From NCBI GenBank assembly GCA_944321165.1, contig CALUKE010000004.1, forward strand, positions 186,001-250,000: DNA of 64,000 nt, written 5' to 3'. The translations under genes were made by a program, and so were the position numbers. The first letter of the stretch is position 1. The number at the start of each line of letters is the position of its first letter. The notes beneath the pieces are model-generated. The model ran no database searches. It was not told where the DNA came from and saw nothing but the letters and a program-made list of their open reading frames with translations. This stretch comes from an uncultured Odoribacter sp. (GTDB lineage: Bacteria; Bacteroidota; Bacteroidia; Bacteroidales; Marinifilaceae). This document shows, piece after piece, positions 53,066 through 63,379 of the stretch.

Positions 53066-56000
53066 ATGAATTTTTTATTTAAAATGAAATTAGCTTGTCT
53101 GATTATGATTCTGAGCCTTTCCAGTCTGCAGGCCAAGGTATGGTCGCAACAGGAACGACTGAATCTGAAATTCAACGACATGAACATCGTTCAGGTGTTC
53201 GAAGTATTGCAACAAAAAACAAAACTGAAGTTTGTCTTCAACCACGAAAATGTGCAGCAATACCGAGTAAACGCCGACATCCGCAACAAAACCCTGGAAG
53301 AAATTCTTGACCAGGTGTTTGCCGACAAACCCCTGAAATACGAAATCACCGCAGAACATGTGATCATTTCCAAAACATCAATGCCTTCCAATGTACCACA
53401 AACAACGGAAGCCATTGAAATCACAGGTATTGTAGTAGATGAAAACGGTAGTGCTCTTCCCGGCGTGACAATCATGATCAAAGGGACCACTTTAGGAACA
53501 GCCACTGACATCGAAGGTAAATTTACCCTGAAACTGCCGGAAACAGAAGCTTCACAAACTCTTCTTTGCTCTTTCGTCGGCATGAAAAGCAAGGAGATCA
53601 AACTGGTCAAAGGACAGACCAATTACAAGATCACTTTGGAAGAAGAAGCACAGGCATTGGACGATGTTGTAGTGACTGGATATTTTCAACGGAAGAAAGT
53701 CAGTCAGACCGGTTCGGAAGTAGTTGTTGACGGCGAAGAATTGAAAAAGGTAGGTGCCCTCAACCTATTGCAGGCCATCTCTTCATTCGACCCGGGAGTC
53801 CGGACACTGGAGAACAATGAATTCGGTAGCGACCCGAACCGGATGCCGGAAATCACCGTGCGTGGTGAGAAAGGTTTCGACTTGCGCAGCGAAGCCGATG
53901 ATTCCCGTACCAATCCCAATGCCCCGCTGTATATCATGGATGGAATCGAGGTTTCTGCCGAAACTGTATATGACATGGACATGAACCGAATTGCGTCCAT
54001 CTCCATCCTAAAAGACGCTTCTGCAACCTCACTCTACGGATCCCGCGGAGCCAACGGAGTAATCCTGGTGACCACCATCCGCCCCAAACCCGGAGAACTT
54101 CAGGTGACCCTGAACGGAACCTTTAACATTTCCGTACCGGACCTCCGTTCTTACAACCTGATGAATGCCCGCGAAAAACTGGAATACGAACGCCTGGCCA
54201 AAGTGTATACCCAACCCTACGGCAACAAAGAAGAACAGACTTTACTGGATATCAAATACAACAACATTCTGGCAGAGATAGAGAGAGGGGTAGATACCTA
54301 CTGGCTTTCACAACCTTTGACCACCTCTGTCAACCAACGGTACAGTGCCTATCTGGAAGGCGGTGACGAACATTTCCGCTACGGGATCAACCTGAAATAT
54401 GACAAAGACAAAGGAGTCATGATCGGTTCCGGACGTGAGAAATACGGCATCAATGTATATTTCCAATATGATATTGCACAGAAATTGATTGCCCGGAATG
54501 ACATCATGGTGGACGATGTTAAAGCGACCAACTCCCCGTACGGAGATTTCTACCAGTATGCACAGATGAACCCGTACGAACGGATTTATGATCCGGAAAC
54601 GGGCGAAATGAAACGGGACTTTGATTCCAACGGGACCGTTATACGCAACCCGCTGATCAATGCCTCCCTGCCGAATACCGATTATGAAAAATATACACAG
54701 ATTCGGGACAATTTCCAGTTACAGTGGTGGGCCACCTCTCATTTGATGTTTAAGGGCAATATCGCCATCACCAAACAAATGGATCGAGACGAAGCTTACC
54801 TGTCGGCAGAATCCGTTGAATTTGACGGAGTGACCGATGCAGAAGACAAAGGAAGCTATACCATTTCCAATGGAACCAGTATCGATATTGAAGGAAATAT
54901 CACGGCCAACTACAACAATAATTTGTTTGACAAACTCTCCGTCAGTGTCGGAGTCGGCGCTGAGATACTGACTTCCCGCCTGGAATCGGACGGTTACGTT
55001 GCCACCGGTTTTCTGAACGACAAACTGATTTATCCGTCATACGCACTGCAATTCAAGGACTCTTCCACACCGTCCGGCAGTTTCGATAAATCCAAATCGG
55101 TCGGATTCCTGGGCAATGTCAATTTAAACTGGGACAACCGTTACATCCTGGACTTCTCATACCGTACGGACGGTTCCAGCCGATTCGGCCGCGAATCCCG
55201 TTTTGCTCCGTTCTGGTCAGTCGGAGCCGCCTGGAACTTAAACCACGAAAGTTTCTGGACCGGCAGCGGTTATATGAAAATACGCGCCTCCGTAGGTAGT
55301 ACCGGATCGACCAACTTCTCCGCCGACCAGGCCATGACCCGATTCACTTTTGACAATGATTCCGAATACAACGGAATATACGGAGGAGTTATCAATGCAT
55401 ACGGCAACCCGGCTCTGAAATGGCAGAATGTCATGAAATACAACATAGGAACCGAGCTGAGCGTCTGGAGAGATATTATCTCCCTGAACTTCGACGCCTA
55501 TCTGGAACGGACCGAGAATCTGTTGCTGAACATCGACGTAGCTCCTTCGAGCGGCTTCTCCTCCTATACAGAGAATATGGGATCCTTGGATAATAAAGGT
55601 ATCGAAGCCCGTCTGCGCCTGAACCTGATCAACAACCGGACAAAAGATCTGAACTGGAGCGTGACCTTCAGCGCTGCCCACGAACGGAATAAGATCCGGA
55701 AACTGTCCAATGCCATGAAAGCCATGAACGACGAAGCGTTGGAATTGGAAAACAACCAGGGAGGCAGCGAAGTATTCCGCATGTATGAAGTGGGACGTTC
55801 GCAGACGGCATTGATGGTGGTCCGCTCCATGGGTATCGATCCGGCAACCGGAAACGAAGTGTATATCAAACGAGACGGCTCGCTGACATTCGAATATGAC
55901 CCGAATGACAAAGTAGAAGTCGGCGACATGAATCCCAAACTGCAGGGATATTTCAACAGCAACCTGACCTGGAAAGGATTCAACCTCTACCTGAATTTCG

Positions 56001-56383
56001 GATATGAAATGGGAGCCAAACAATTCAACTCCACCTTAGCCACCAAAGTGGAGGGTAGCGATCCGGCCTACAACGCAGACAAACGGGTATTGTATGACCG
56101 CTGGCAAAAACCGGGCGACAAAGCCATGTTCCGCCGTATTGACGACCAGTCAACGGTTTATCAGTCTACCCGTCTGGTTCAGAAGAACAACTTCCTGAAA
56201 CTTTCCAGTCTGTCGCTGTCTTACGATCTTCCCCGGAATATCCTGGACAAATTGTTTATCGAACGTTGCAAGTTCACCTTCTCGATGACCGACGTATTCC
56301 GTCTGGCAACCATCAAACAGGAAAGAGGAACCTCTTATCCTTTTGCGAGAACCGTTTCTTTAGGATTTAATTTAACATTTTAA
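53066..56383 (+). CDS. SusC/RagA-type TonB-dependent transporter with STN domain
   Basis: A 1105-residue outer-membrane transporter. A signal peptide (about 1-27) precedes an STN domain (32-103, 'LNLKFNDMNIVQVFEVLQQKTKLKFVFNHENV'), a carboxypeptidase-like sandwich (118-192, 'ITGIVVDENGSALPGVTIMIKGTTLG'), the TonB box ('LDDVVVTGYF') and a plug ('ILKDASATSLYGSRGANGVILVTT'). The barrel ends in 'GFNLTF'. The STN domain is the contact to FecR. Plug sequence 'GEKGFDLRSEADDSRTNPNAPLYIMDGIEV' is of a form seen in a SusC subgroup. Cargo is unknown; the associated lipoproteins do not include a glycan-degrading enzyme. Confidence 0.95.
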   Translation: MNFLFKMKLACLIMILSLSSLQAKVWSQQERLNLKFNDMNIVQVFEVLQQKTKLKFVFNHENVQQYRVNADIRNKTLEEILDQVFADKPLKYEITAEHVIISKTSMPSNVPQTTEAIEITGIVVDENGSALPGVTIMIKGTTLGTATDIEGKFTLKLPETEASQTLLCSFVGMKSKEIKLVKGQTNYKITLEEEAQALDDVVVTGYFQRKKVSQTGSEVVVDGEELKKVGALNLLQAISSFDPGVRTLENNEFGSDPNRMPEITVRGEKGFDLRSEADDSRTNPNAPLYIMDGIEVSAETVYDMDMNRIASISILKDASATSLYGSRGANGVILVTTIRPKPGELQVTLNGTFNISVPDLRSYNLMNAREKLEYERLAKVYTQPYGNKEEQTLLDIKYNNILAEIERGVDTYWLSQPLTTSVNQRYSAYLEGGDEHFRYGINLKYDKDKGVMIGSGREKYGINVYFQYDIAQKLIARNDIMVDDVKATNSPYGDFYQYAQMNPYERIYDPETGEMKRDFDSNGTVIRNPLINASLPNTDYEKYTQIRDNFQLQWWATSHLMFKGNIAITKQMDRDEAYLSAESVEFDGVTDAEDKGSYTISNGTSIDIEGNITANYNNNLFDKLSVSVGVGAEILTSRLESDGYVATGFLNDKLIYPSYALQFKDSSTPSGSFDKSKSVGFLGNVNLNWDNRYILDFSYRTDGSSRFGRESRFAPFWSVGAAWNLNHESFWTGSGYMKIRASVGSTGSTNFSADQAMTRFTFDNDSEYNGIYGGVINAYGNPALKWQNVMKYNIGTELSVWRDIISLNFDAYLERTENLLLNIDVAPSSGFSSYTENMGSLDNKGIEARLRLNLINNRTKDLNWSVTFSAAHERNKIRKLSNAMKAMNDEALELENNQGGSEVFRMYEVGRSQTALMVVRSMGIDPATGNEVYIKRDGSLTFEYDPNDKVEVGDMNPKLQGYFNSNLTWKGFNLYLNFGYEMGAKQFNSTLATKVEGSDPAYNADKRVLYDRWQKPGDKAMFRRIDDQSTVYQSTRLVQKNNFLKLSSLSLSYDLPRNILDKLFIERCKFTFSMTDVFRLATIKQERGTSYPFARTVSLGFNLTF

Positions 56384-56395
56384 TGTGAATCAGAT

Positions 56396-57844
56396 ATGAG
56401 AAAAACATATACCATCATCATCGGATTGATCCTGTCACTGACTTCCTGTAACAACTGGCTGGATGTCGAACTGGACAACAAAGTGGACGATGATAAATTA
56501 TTCAGTACGGCCCAGGGATTCAAAGAAGCGCTGGCCGGAGTGTACAGCGAGCTGTCCAAGTCCGACATGTACGGTCAGCGCCTGACCATGGAATACATTG
56601 ACCTGTGCGCCCAATATTATTCCTACAGCAGTGTATCCGCGACATACGAATACTGGAAGGATTTCGATTATCAGAACAGTGGGGTTAAAAACACGATCGC
56701 TTCATTCTGGAGCCGTCTTTACCGAAACATCGGACAGTTGAACTGTATTTTGGAATGGACCGACAAAAACCGGGATGTACTGAGCGAATCCGAAAGAAAT
56801 CAGATTCGCGGGGAAGCATTGGGATTAAGAGCTTATCTGCATTTTGACCTTTATCGCCTGTTCTCTCCGGATGTCAAATACTCCCCCAAAGCAGACGGCA
56901 TCCCCTACAACAAAGAATTCGGCGTATCCCTTCCCCCCATGTACAGTGCAGAAGAGGTGGTACAACTGGTGATCAACGACCTGAAAGAAGCAGAAACCTG
57001 TCTGGCCAATGACCCCATCACCACGGTGGTTCCTTATGAAATCAAATCGCCGGTGGAAGGCGGAGCCGATGTGGTGGATGCGGCAGCCAAAGACCAGGCA
57101 GACCAATATGTAGCCCGTATGAACCTGTACGGAGTAAAAGCCATGCTGGCCCGTGCCTACCAAGCCCGCGGAGAATATACCAAAGCCATCGAACAGGCAA
57201 AAGAAGTGATTGAATGCGGAAAATTCAGATTATTGGACTTTTCCAGCGTAGACCAGAGCGAAACCAATGTAGACCTGCTGTTTTCAGATGAACATATTTT
57301 CTCGCTGCGTAACCGGGAATTGGATGTGTACAGCAAAAATTTGCACCAACAAAAAGTATCCGGAGGTGTCACCACCATGACCCCACTGCCGTTCTCGGAA
57401 ACTTCAGCGTTATACGAAAGCAACAACGATGACGTACGCTATGCCAAATGGTTCGATCTGGGTACCTTTGTCAAATTCGTACCGGATTCTACCAATGTTT
57501 ATTCCGAAAAGATGCCGATGATCAAACTGTCGGAGATGTACTTGTTAATTGCCGAATGTGCCTATCATACCGATAAAGAGACAGCCCTGGAATACATCAA
57601 CGAACTGCGCGACCATCGCATCCGTAACAACCAGCACTGGACCTATCTGACCCAGAACTATATTCTGGAAGAGATGAAACGGGAATATATCGGGGAAGGA
57701 CAATTGTGGTATGTATACAAACGGAACAATTTCTCTCTACCCGGACACAGCGCCAGTGGCGGCGAAATTGAAGCGAGCGACAAAATTTATGTATTCCCCT
57801 TCCCGGATGCGGAAATCGAGGATGGCCACAGAACACAACGATAA
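56396..57844 (+). CDS. SusD/RagB-type surface lipoprotein
   Basis: A 482-residue lipoprotein with lipobox Cys18 ('SLTSCNNWLDVE'). 'TAQGFKEALAGVYSELSKSDMYGQ', 'EALGLRAYLHFDLYRLFSPD', 'NLYGVKAMLARAYQARGEYTKAIEQAKEVIE' and 'MPMIKLSEMYLLIAECAYHTDKETALEYINELRDHR' match the SusD fold with its TPR-like helices. It pairs with the upstream SusC as lid. It is followed by three further lipoproteins, which probably sit in or on the same outer-membrane complex. Confidence 0.94.
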   Translation: MRKTYTIIIGLILSLTSCNNWLDVELDNKVDDDKLFSTAQGFKEALAGVYSELSKSDMYGQRLTMEYIDLCAQYYSYSSVSATYEYWKDFDYQNSGVKNTIASFWSRLYRNIGQLNCILEWTDKNRDVLSESERNQIRGEALGLRAYLHFDLYRLFSPDVKYSPKADGIPYNKEFGVSLPPMYSAEEVVQLVINDLKEAETCLANDPITTVVPYEIKSPVEGGADVVDAAAKDQADQYVARMNLYGVKAMLARAYQARGEYTKAIEQAKEVIECGKFRLLDFSSVDQSETNVDLLFSDEHIFSLRNRELDVYSKNLHQQKVSGGVTTMTPLPFSETSALYESNNDDVRYAKWFDLGTFVKFVPDSTNVYSEKMPMIKLSEMYLLIAECAYHTDKETALEYINELRDHRIRNNQHWTYLTQNYILEEMKREYIGEGQLWYVYKRNNFSLPGHSASGGEIEASDKIYVFPFPDAEIEDGHRTQR

Positions 57845-57872
57845 CCCATATAATCACTTAAAAGCATAGATC

Positions 57873-58625
57873 ATGAAGAAAATTTTTATCATATCATTAT
57901 TCGGTTATCTGTTGTTCGGCATGACCGGATGTGACCAGGAAATTGATTTTCCCTACCAAGGCAAAGACCGGATTCAATTCCGCCACTATACGACAGATTG
58001 GAACGGGAACCGGACTTACAGCGATTCGCTGGTATTTTCTTTCGGTCTCCGGCCGGAGGAGATTACCATCGATACGGCTAAAATCGTGATGGAGTATTTG
58101 GGAGCCGGATCAGATCAGGAACGTACCTATTACGTAACGGTGGTGGCAGACTCCACCAATGCAGAGGCCGGAGTACATTACGAAGCCATTGACAGAGAGC
58201 AGACTTTCCGCCCGGGCGAACTGACGGATACCCTGAAAATCATCATTTACAGAGAAAACCTGAGCACCAGCTTCCGGAATCCGCAAACCGTCCGTCTGGA
58301 CCTGAAACTGGAAGCCAGTGAAGATTTTGACCTGGGTCTGGAAGGCGGCCTGTATAAAAAGGTCCTGTTGAACAATTATCTGTCCGAACCGGACTGGTGG
58401 GAAGAGAATTTCTGGGGAGGCTTGGGCTATTACCATCCGAAAAAATGGCAAATTCTGATCTCTTTCAACGAAGAGTTCGCCAATCAAAGCAGTTGTCCAT
58501 TTGACGGGAATAATGAAGGGAAAACCTATCAGCAAGGCCTGGAAAGATATTTAAGTTCCGTTCCGACATTTGACGATGAAACCGGAGAACGTCTATATAT
58601 GTATGAAATGGTTCCTCAAGAATAA
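57873..58625 (+). CDS. DUF4843 lipoprotein
   Basis: A 250-residue lipoprotein (lipobox Cys20, 'FGMTGCDQEIDFPYQGKDRIQF'). The body resembles DUF4843: 'SDSLVFSFGLRPEEITIDTAKIVMEYLG', 'VVADSTNAEAGVHYEAIDREQTFRPGELTDTLKIIIYRE' and 'YLSEPDWWEENFWGGLGYYHPKKW'. It contains Calx-beta-like strand patterns. Such proteins are frequent third genes of SusCD operons and are likely surface-exposed cargo-binding accessories. Gap to SusD is 28 bp. Confidence 0.88.
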   Translation: MKKIFIISLFGYLLFGMTGCDQEIDFPYQGKDRIQFRHYTTDWNGNRTYSDSLVFSFGLRPEEITIDTAKIVMEYLGAGSDQERTYYVTVVADSTNAEAGVHYEAIDREQTFRPGELTDTLKIIIYRENLSTSFRNPQTVRLDLKLEASEDFDLGLEGGLYKKVLLNNYLSEPDWWEENFWGGLGYYHPKKWQILISFNEEFANQSSCPFDGNNEGKTYQQGLERYLSSVPTFDDETGERLYMYEMVPQE

Positions 58626-58638
58626 TCACAATTAAAGC

Positions 58639-60312
58639 ATGAATACAATGAAACATATCGGATTTTTATATATCATGATCATCGGCATGCTGGTTGCCAG
58701 TTGCTACAAAGATCTGGGCAATTATGACTATCGCGAGATCAATGAACTGGAAGTAGACAGCATTCTTTCGCAGTATGCACGCGATGTGGACGACAGTCTG
58801 GTGATCCGGCCCGTGCTGAAAGGCTCCTTGTACAGCGACACCAGCCGCTTCTCTTATGCCTGGGAAATCGACGGGACGACCGTCGCCGAGAGCCATGACC
58901 TGCAAATAGTCATCAATATGAGGCCCGGCATGAAATATTCCCGTTATATCGTGACAGACAAAGAAACCGGCGTAAAAAAATACCACGAATTTCAATTGAA
59001 TGTCAGCTCCTCCACGGCAGGAGACTTGATCATGGTATTGAGCAAATATCAGGGACGTTCCGAACTGTCGTATTTGCGTTTGGACAAACCGGCCAACTGG
59101 GCGGTGAATTATTATCAGGACCGTTACGAAGAACCGCTGGGCACCAATCCACAGCAATTAACCATCTGTTATCTGGAGTCATCCAAGGGCAGTCCATTCG
59201 TGAATAGCTATGGACGTGTAATGGTATTGACCGACCATGAGATCAAACTATTGGATAAAAGTACTCTCATGCTGGATACCATTTCTCCTACCTTAACCCA
59301 GGAAGCTTATACCGGTTTAGCCACTTATCCGAAACCGGACATTGAACGGTATGAACCGGAATTTATTACAGAAGCCATTTATATCTGGCGTTATGTTACT
59401 TACGGCGCACAGGAATGGACCTACAACATGCAGATTTCTGCCGGACATCTGTATACGGCTTCCATGGCCAGTGCAGTATGGTCATCCAACTGGTCGTATG
59501 ATAAAGAAAGCCCTTACAAAGATGGTTACTTCGATGCATTCGGTTATTGGGATGAAATGAACGACACCCCCAATGATCACAATATTCAAATGGGATATGA
59601 ACCGGGCGATTTTATACTCTTTGACAAGAATCACGGACGTTTTGCCTATGCCAGTGTTTACGGCTCCGTCTATTCCATCGAAGAAGAGGATGTAAAAGCA
59701 TTCCCGAATTACAATTTATTGTGGGGAGCGGCAACCAGCCGACCCAATACGACCAGTATCGCCGTATTAAATAACGGAGATCAATGCCGCATGGTTCTGC
59801 TACAAAGCGGAACAGCTGCCTCCGGAAAAGGAACCACCAAAAAACTGGTAGGAGAAATGGGCGCCGGAAACACCATGAATGCCAATTCCAGTTTCTACAT
59901 GATGAAATACAACGAATATCTGCTGTATGCCACCGGAAACAAACTGTACCGTTACAATACACTGGACATCACCTCCGGCACGGCCCCCAATGAAACCCGA
60001 AACAAAGTATTCGACCTGACACAATTCGGCTATGATGCATCGGCCGTCATCACGGATATCTGTGTTTCGCGTACGGAAAAAACCCTGTTGGTGGGAGTTT
60101 CCCGCTATGGCGATGATGCAGAAGCCATGGGCGAGGAAGCCAAAGGGGACATTCTCTATTTTGATCTGAATTCCAGCACGATGGACATTCAGTATAACGA
60201 AGAAAAATCGCACAAGGGAGTGGCCGGTATTCCGGTGGATGTAGAAATCAAATACCAGACACATTACCGGAATGGGATTGATCGGAATGGAGTGTTACAG
60301 GACAACATCTAA
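58639..60312 (+). CDS. PKD-like family lipoprotein
   Basis: A 557-residue lipoprotein with lipobox Cys22 ('MLVASCYKDLGNYDYREINE'). 'CYKDLGNYDY' is the hallmark of the PKD-like lipoproteins found in Bacteroidetes SusCD operons. An N-terminal PKD-like fold ('RFSYAWEIDGTTVAESHDLQIVINMRPGMKYSRYIVTDKETGVKKYHEFQLNV') is followed by a longer region with propeller-like repeats ('GDFILFDKNHGRFAYAS', 'ITDICVSRTEKTLLVGVSRYG'). It probably binds cargo at the cell surface. ATG codons at 58639 and 58648 are both usable; the spacing to the signal peptide favours neither. Confidence 0.87.
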   Translation: MNTMKHIGFLYIMIIGMLVASCYKDLGNYDYREINELEVDSILSQYARDVDDSLVIRPVLKGSLYSDTSRFSYAWEIDGTTVAESHDLQIVINMRPGMKYSRYIVTDKETGVKKYHEFQLNVSSSTAGDLIMVLSKYQGRSELSYLRLDKPANWAVNYYQDRYEEPLGTNPQQLTICYLESSKGSPFVNSYGRVMVLTDHEIKLLDKSTLMLDTISPTLTQEAYTGLATYPKPDIERYEPEFITEAIYIWRYVTYGAQEWTYNMQISAGHLYTASMASAVWSSNWSYDKESPYKDGYFDAFGYWDEMNDTPNDHNIQMGYEPGDFILFDKNHGRFAYASVYGSVYSIEEEDVKAFPNYNLLWGAATSRPNTTSIAVLNNGDQCRMVLLQSGTAASGKGTTKKLVGEMGAGNTMNANSSFYMMKYNEYLLYATGNKLYRYNTLDITSGTAPNETRNKVFDLTQFGYDASAVITDICVSRTEKTLLVGVSRYGDDAEAMGEEAKGDILYFDLNSSTMDIQYNEEKSHKGVAGIPVDVEIKYQTHYRNGIDRNGVLQDNI

Positions 60313-60331
60313 CAAATAAACGACAAATATT

Positions 60332-62125
60332 ATGAAAAAATATTGGATATTGAGTTTACTTTTCCCCATGTTACTGCTCTTCTCGTGCATGGAGGATACC
60401 AGTGCCTATCTGCCTCAAGACAAAGAAAACGTGAAGGTAGATGATGTAAACAATGAGCAGGGCGACAATGAAGACGAAGATGAAGTGTTGCCGGAAGGCC
60501 AGCTGGTGCCGGGCATTCACCTGGTCAAGTTGAATGTCACGCTTCCCAGCGGTGAAACGGAAGAACGCCGTTTTAAATACTATATGCCTATCTCGATCGA
60601 TGCCAGTCGTCCGATCTCTTTAATCTTCGAATTCCACGGCAGCTGGAGTTTTGATGCCGGCGTACAGCCCTCCGATCCGATCGCCGGTATTACAACGAGT
60701 TATACACTGATACAGCATGCCATCCAGGAGAACTGCGTCATCTGTTATCCGGCCGGAACCGCTGAATATCAGGATGACGGCAGCGGAGCGGTGAACTGGG
60801 CAAACAGTGAACGCCACCTGCCTTTTGTAGACGCCATGATCGAGTATTTCAAAGGTTGTACCCCAACCATCGATGCCAACCGCATTTATTCAACCGGTCA
60901 GTCCAGCGGAGCCATCTTCTCTTTTGTACTGGCTTTTGAACGTTCGGAAGTATTCGCAGCCATTACCCCACGGGCCGGTCAGATGAAAATAGAAGAAGGA
61001 GCCACCCTGCCGACAAGAGCCGTTCCGATCCGGGTATTTGCCGGGACGGACGACGATATCGTCCTACACAGTGCCGTTATCGAGAATATGACCGCCTGGG
61101 CAGAAAAGATCGGAGGCTATTTCCCGTCTGACATGGTATTCACGGAAGATTCCATCGAAATAGAAAACTACAAGAAAGTGGATACCCGCATCTGGAGCGG
61201 AGGAAAAGCTGATTATCAAATATACAGCTTGAAAGAAGAAGGACACGGCATATACGACTATTACTGTATGCCTTATATGTGGGAATTCATGTCATCCCAT
61301 ACCTTGGACGGTACGACCACTAATTTGTATATTACCTCTGAGTTAAAAGAAATTACCGCACAATGCGGAGAAACCATTTCCTTTAACATCAATTATACGG
61401 ATGGCGCGACCATCCAGATAGACCAGGAACCCAAAGGATGGAATCTGCAGTTGAATGGGAAAACCGTAACCCTGACCGGACCGAAAGATTTTTACGGAGA
61501 CGTAGACCGGAACGGAAAAATCGTATTGAGTGTTTCTCAGAACGGAGGCAATACCTCTTTGGAAATACCGGTAACCCTGACTGCGCCGAAAAACTATTTC
61601 GAAATCGGAGACATCTATTACAATGAAAATTTTGATCCCATTGGCGTAGTATGTTGGGTAAACAATGCCAACATCAAAGAAGCCAAGATTATCGGTCTGG
61701 AAAACAGCAGCAATAGAAGAAGCGGAATCTTCAACGGAGATTTTGTCACTTCGGATTTGGAGGATGGAGAGGCCAATACGGCAAAATATGTTCAGGAGAA
61801 TATCGATGCCAATTTAGGTTCAACAGCAGAAAACAGTGCCTTCATCTGGGCCGCGGAGTACAATTATAAAGGAGAGGGCAACTGGTATCTACCTGCCATC
61901 AATGAAGTCATGACAGTTTATAACAACAAAGCCCTCATCAAACCGGTATTGGAAAAACTTGGCGCTTCTTTACCAAGCTCTTATTGTTTATCTTCAACCA
62001 TCACGATAGAAGACGGAGTAAAGACTTATCACGAATTCAATTTCAGCAGCGGTAAAGTCGTGTTGGAAAAGAGCACCTATCCGGATCCGGCTATTCTGAT
62101 GAAAAAAGTAACAATGAATAAATAA
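60332..62125 (+). CDS. Secreted esterase-like lipoprotein with extra C-terminal domain
   Basis: A 597-residue lipoprotein (lipobox Cys19, 'LLLFSCMEDTSAY') with an acidic linker (about 30-55). Residues 60-330 are an alpha/beta-hydrolase of the PHB-depolymerase/LpqC type: 'RPISLIFEFHGSW', nucleophile S191 in 'YSTGQSSGAIFSF', 'VFAGTDDDIVLH' near the catalytic Asp and a late His in 'LKEEGHGIYDYY'. Residues 335-430 look like a beta-sandwich domain ('ITAQCGETISFNINYTDGATIQI'). The last 160 residues resemble DUF1566/Lcl-type domains ('FIWAAEYNYKGEGNWYLPAINEVMTVYNN'). It could hydrolyse ester links in the cargo taken up by this SusCD locus. Confidence 0.82.
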   Translation: MKKYWILSLLFPMLLLFSCMEDTSAYLPQDKENVKVDDVNNEQGDNEDEDEVLPEGQLVPGIHLVKLNVTLPSGETEERRFKYYMPISIDASRPISLIFEFHGSWSFDAGVQPSDPIAGITTSYTLIQHAIQENCVICYPAGTAEYQDDGSGAVNWANSERHLPFVDAMIEYFKGCTPTIDANRIYSTGQSSGAIFSFVLAFERSEVFAAITPRAGQMKIEEGATLPTRAVPIRVFAGTDDDIVLHSAVIENMTAWAEKIGGYFPSDMVFTEDSIEIENYKKVDTRIWSGGKADYQIYSLKEEGHGIYDYYCMPYMWEFMSSHTLDGTTTNLYITSELKEITAQCGETISFNINYTDGATIQIDQEPKGWNLQLNGKTVTLTGPKDFYGDVDRNGKIVLSVSQNGGNTSLEIPVTLTAPKNYFEIGDIYYNENFDPIGVVCWVNNANIKEAKIIGLENSSNRRSGIFNGDFVTSDLEDGEANTAKYVQENIDANLGSTAENSAFIWAAEYNYKGEGNWYLPAINEVMTVYNNKALIKPVLEKLGASLPSSYCLSSTITIEDGVKTYHEFNFSSGKVVLEKSTYPDPAILMKKVTMNK

Positions 62126-62126
62126 T

Positions 62127-63317
62127 ATGAAAAAATTACTGTTCAGTTTATTGTTTATAGCGATTCTGCTTCCTGCCACCGCGCAGGAAAGCGGAATCCG
62201 CTTTTTCCACGGCAGCTGGGAAGAGGCGCTGGAACTGGCAAAGAAAGAGAAAAAGAAGATCTTTATCGACTTTTTTACGGAATGGTGCGGTCCCTGCCTG
62301 AATATGGCACTGACGGTGTTCCCGCTACCGGAGGTCGGAGAGGTGTACAATAAAAATTTCGTCTGTCTGAAAATCGATGCCGAGAAGGGCGAAGGACGCG
62401 AACTGGCCAAAAAATATGAAGTGCATTCATACCCTTCGTATGTTTTTGTCAACCCCAAAACCCAGGAAATGATCCACCGGAGCGGAGGCAACAAGCCGGT
62501 GGCAGATTTCATCGCCGATGTGGAAGGAGCTCTGAATCCCAAACTCAGTTCCATATACCTCCAGAAAGTATATGAAAGCGGGAAATATGACATCGATTTC
62601 CTGTGCAACTACATCCGCATGCAGAAAGTGTCCGGAAACAGAAATGTACAGAAAGATTTCGACAAAATCATAGAAATGGGCGGCAAGCTGACAGACCCCC
62701 AGGTGTGGGCCATCTATGAGGAATGTGTGGGAGGCTATCAGAATCCATACCTGAAACAGGTATCTGACCATTACGAGGAGTTCGTACAACTGTTTGGGAA
62801 GGAAGCGGTAGACCGAAAACTGGCGGAAGCCACGGCATACGCTCCGGCAGAAGTCACCCGATCTCTGTGCGAATTTGAAGGAAAATACTACAATTTGAAA
62901 ATGGCGGAACTGACGGCCCTGTTCCGGCAAAGCAATCAGGACAAGGCCTGGGAAATGGTAGACCAGTTAATCCAGGACCCCCAGATAGATCAGATAAAAT
63001 TTGTCAAGCAACTCGCTTTTTATACCCGCATAAACCCCAAATACCAGGACGACGAACTCTCCTTCGAACAATTGGCCCAAAAAATCAAATATACCCGTTA
63101 CGTGGCCTACAACATGTATGATCGGGACGACGCATATACGCATTACAGCTATGCCGCCGCACTCGAATATTTGATTGAACGCGCCCAGAAAGAAGGGAAA
63201 CAAATCCCGGCATTCATTTTCGAGACTCCGGAATTAGGCAAAGCGGAATATGACATGAGGCATCCGTTGCTGAAACCGAAACCCAGTTATAAAAATACGG
63301 CAAAAGGAGGCAAATAA
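62127..63317 (+). CDS. Exported thioredoxin-family protein
   Basis: A 396-residue protein with a signal peptide (MKKLLFSLLFIAILLPATAQ). Residues 25-135 form a thioredoxin fold with active site C54-G-P-C57 in 'FTEWCGPCLNM' and the cis-proline in 'VHSYPSYVFVNP'. Residues 150-395 are helical, likely repeats, of unassigned function ('YNLKMAELTALFRQSNQDKAWEMVDQL'). It begins 1 bp after the esterase gene's stop. Together with the TlpA-like protein of the first SusCD locus, it suggests that disulfide reduction matters for both uptake systems. Confidence 0.9.
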   Translation: MKKLLFSLLFIAILLPATAQESGIRFFHGSWEEALELAKKEKKKIFIDFFTEWCGPCLNMALTVFPLPEVGEVYNKNFVCLKIDAEKGEGRELAKKYEVHSYPSYVFVNPKTQEMIHRSGGNKPVADFIADVEGALNPKLSSIYLQKVYESGKYDIDFLCNYIRMQKVSGNRNVQKDFDKIIEMGGKLTDPQVWAIYEECVGGYQNPYLKQVSDHYEEFVQLFGKEAVDRKLAEATAYAPAEVTRSLCEFEGKYYNLKMAELTALFRQSNQDKAWEMVDQLIQDPQIDQIKFVKQLAFYTRINPKYQDDELSFEQLAQKIKYTRYVAYNMYDRDDAYTHYSYAAALEYLIERAQKEGKQIPAFIFETPELGKAEYDMRHPLLKPKPSYKNTAKGGK

Positions 63318-63339
63318 TATAACTCCATTCCTATTCAAA

Positions 63340-63379
63340 AAGCCTTTGGGGTACGGATAATCCATTGCCCCAAAGGCTT
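63340..63379. terminator. Bidirectional terminator between thioredoxin and porin genes
   Basis: AAGCCTTTGGGG and its perfect complement form a 12-bp stem with a 16-nt loop between convergent genes, with A/T runs at both ends. Confidence 0.88.
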
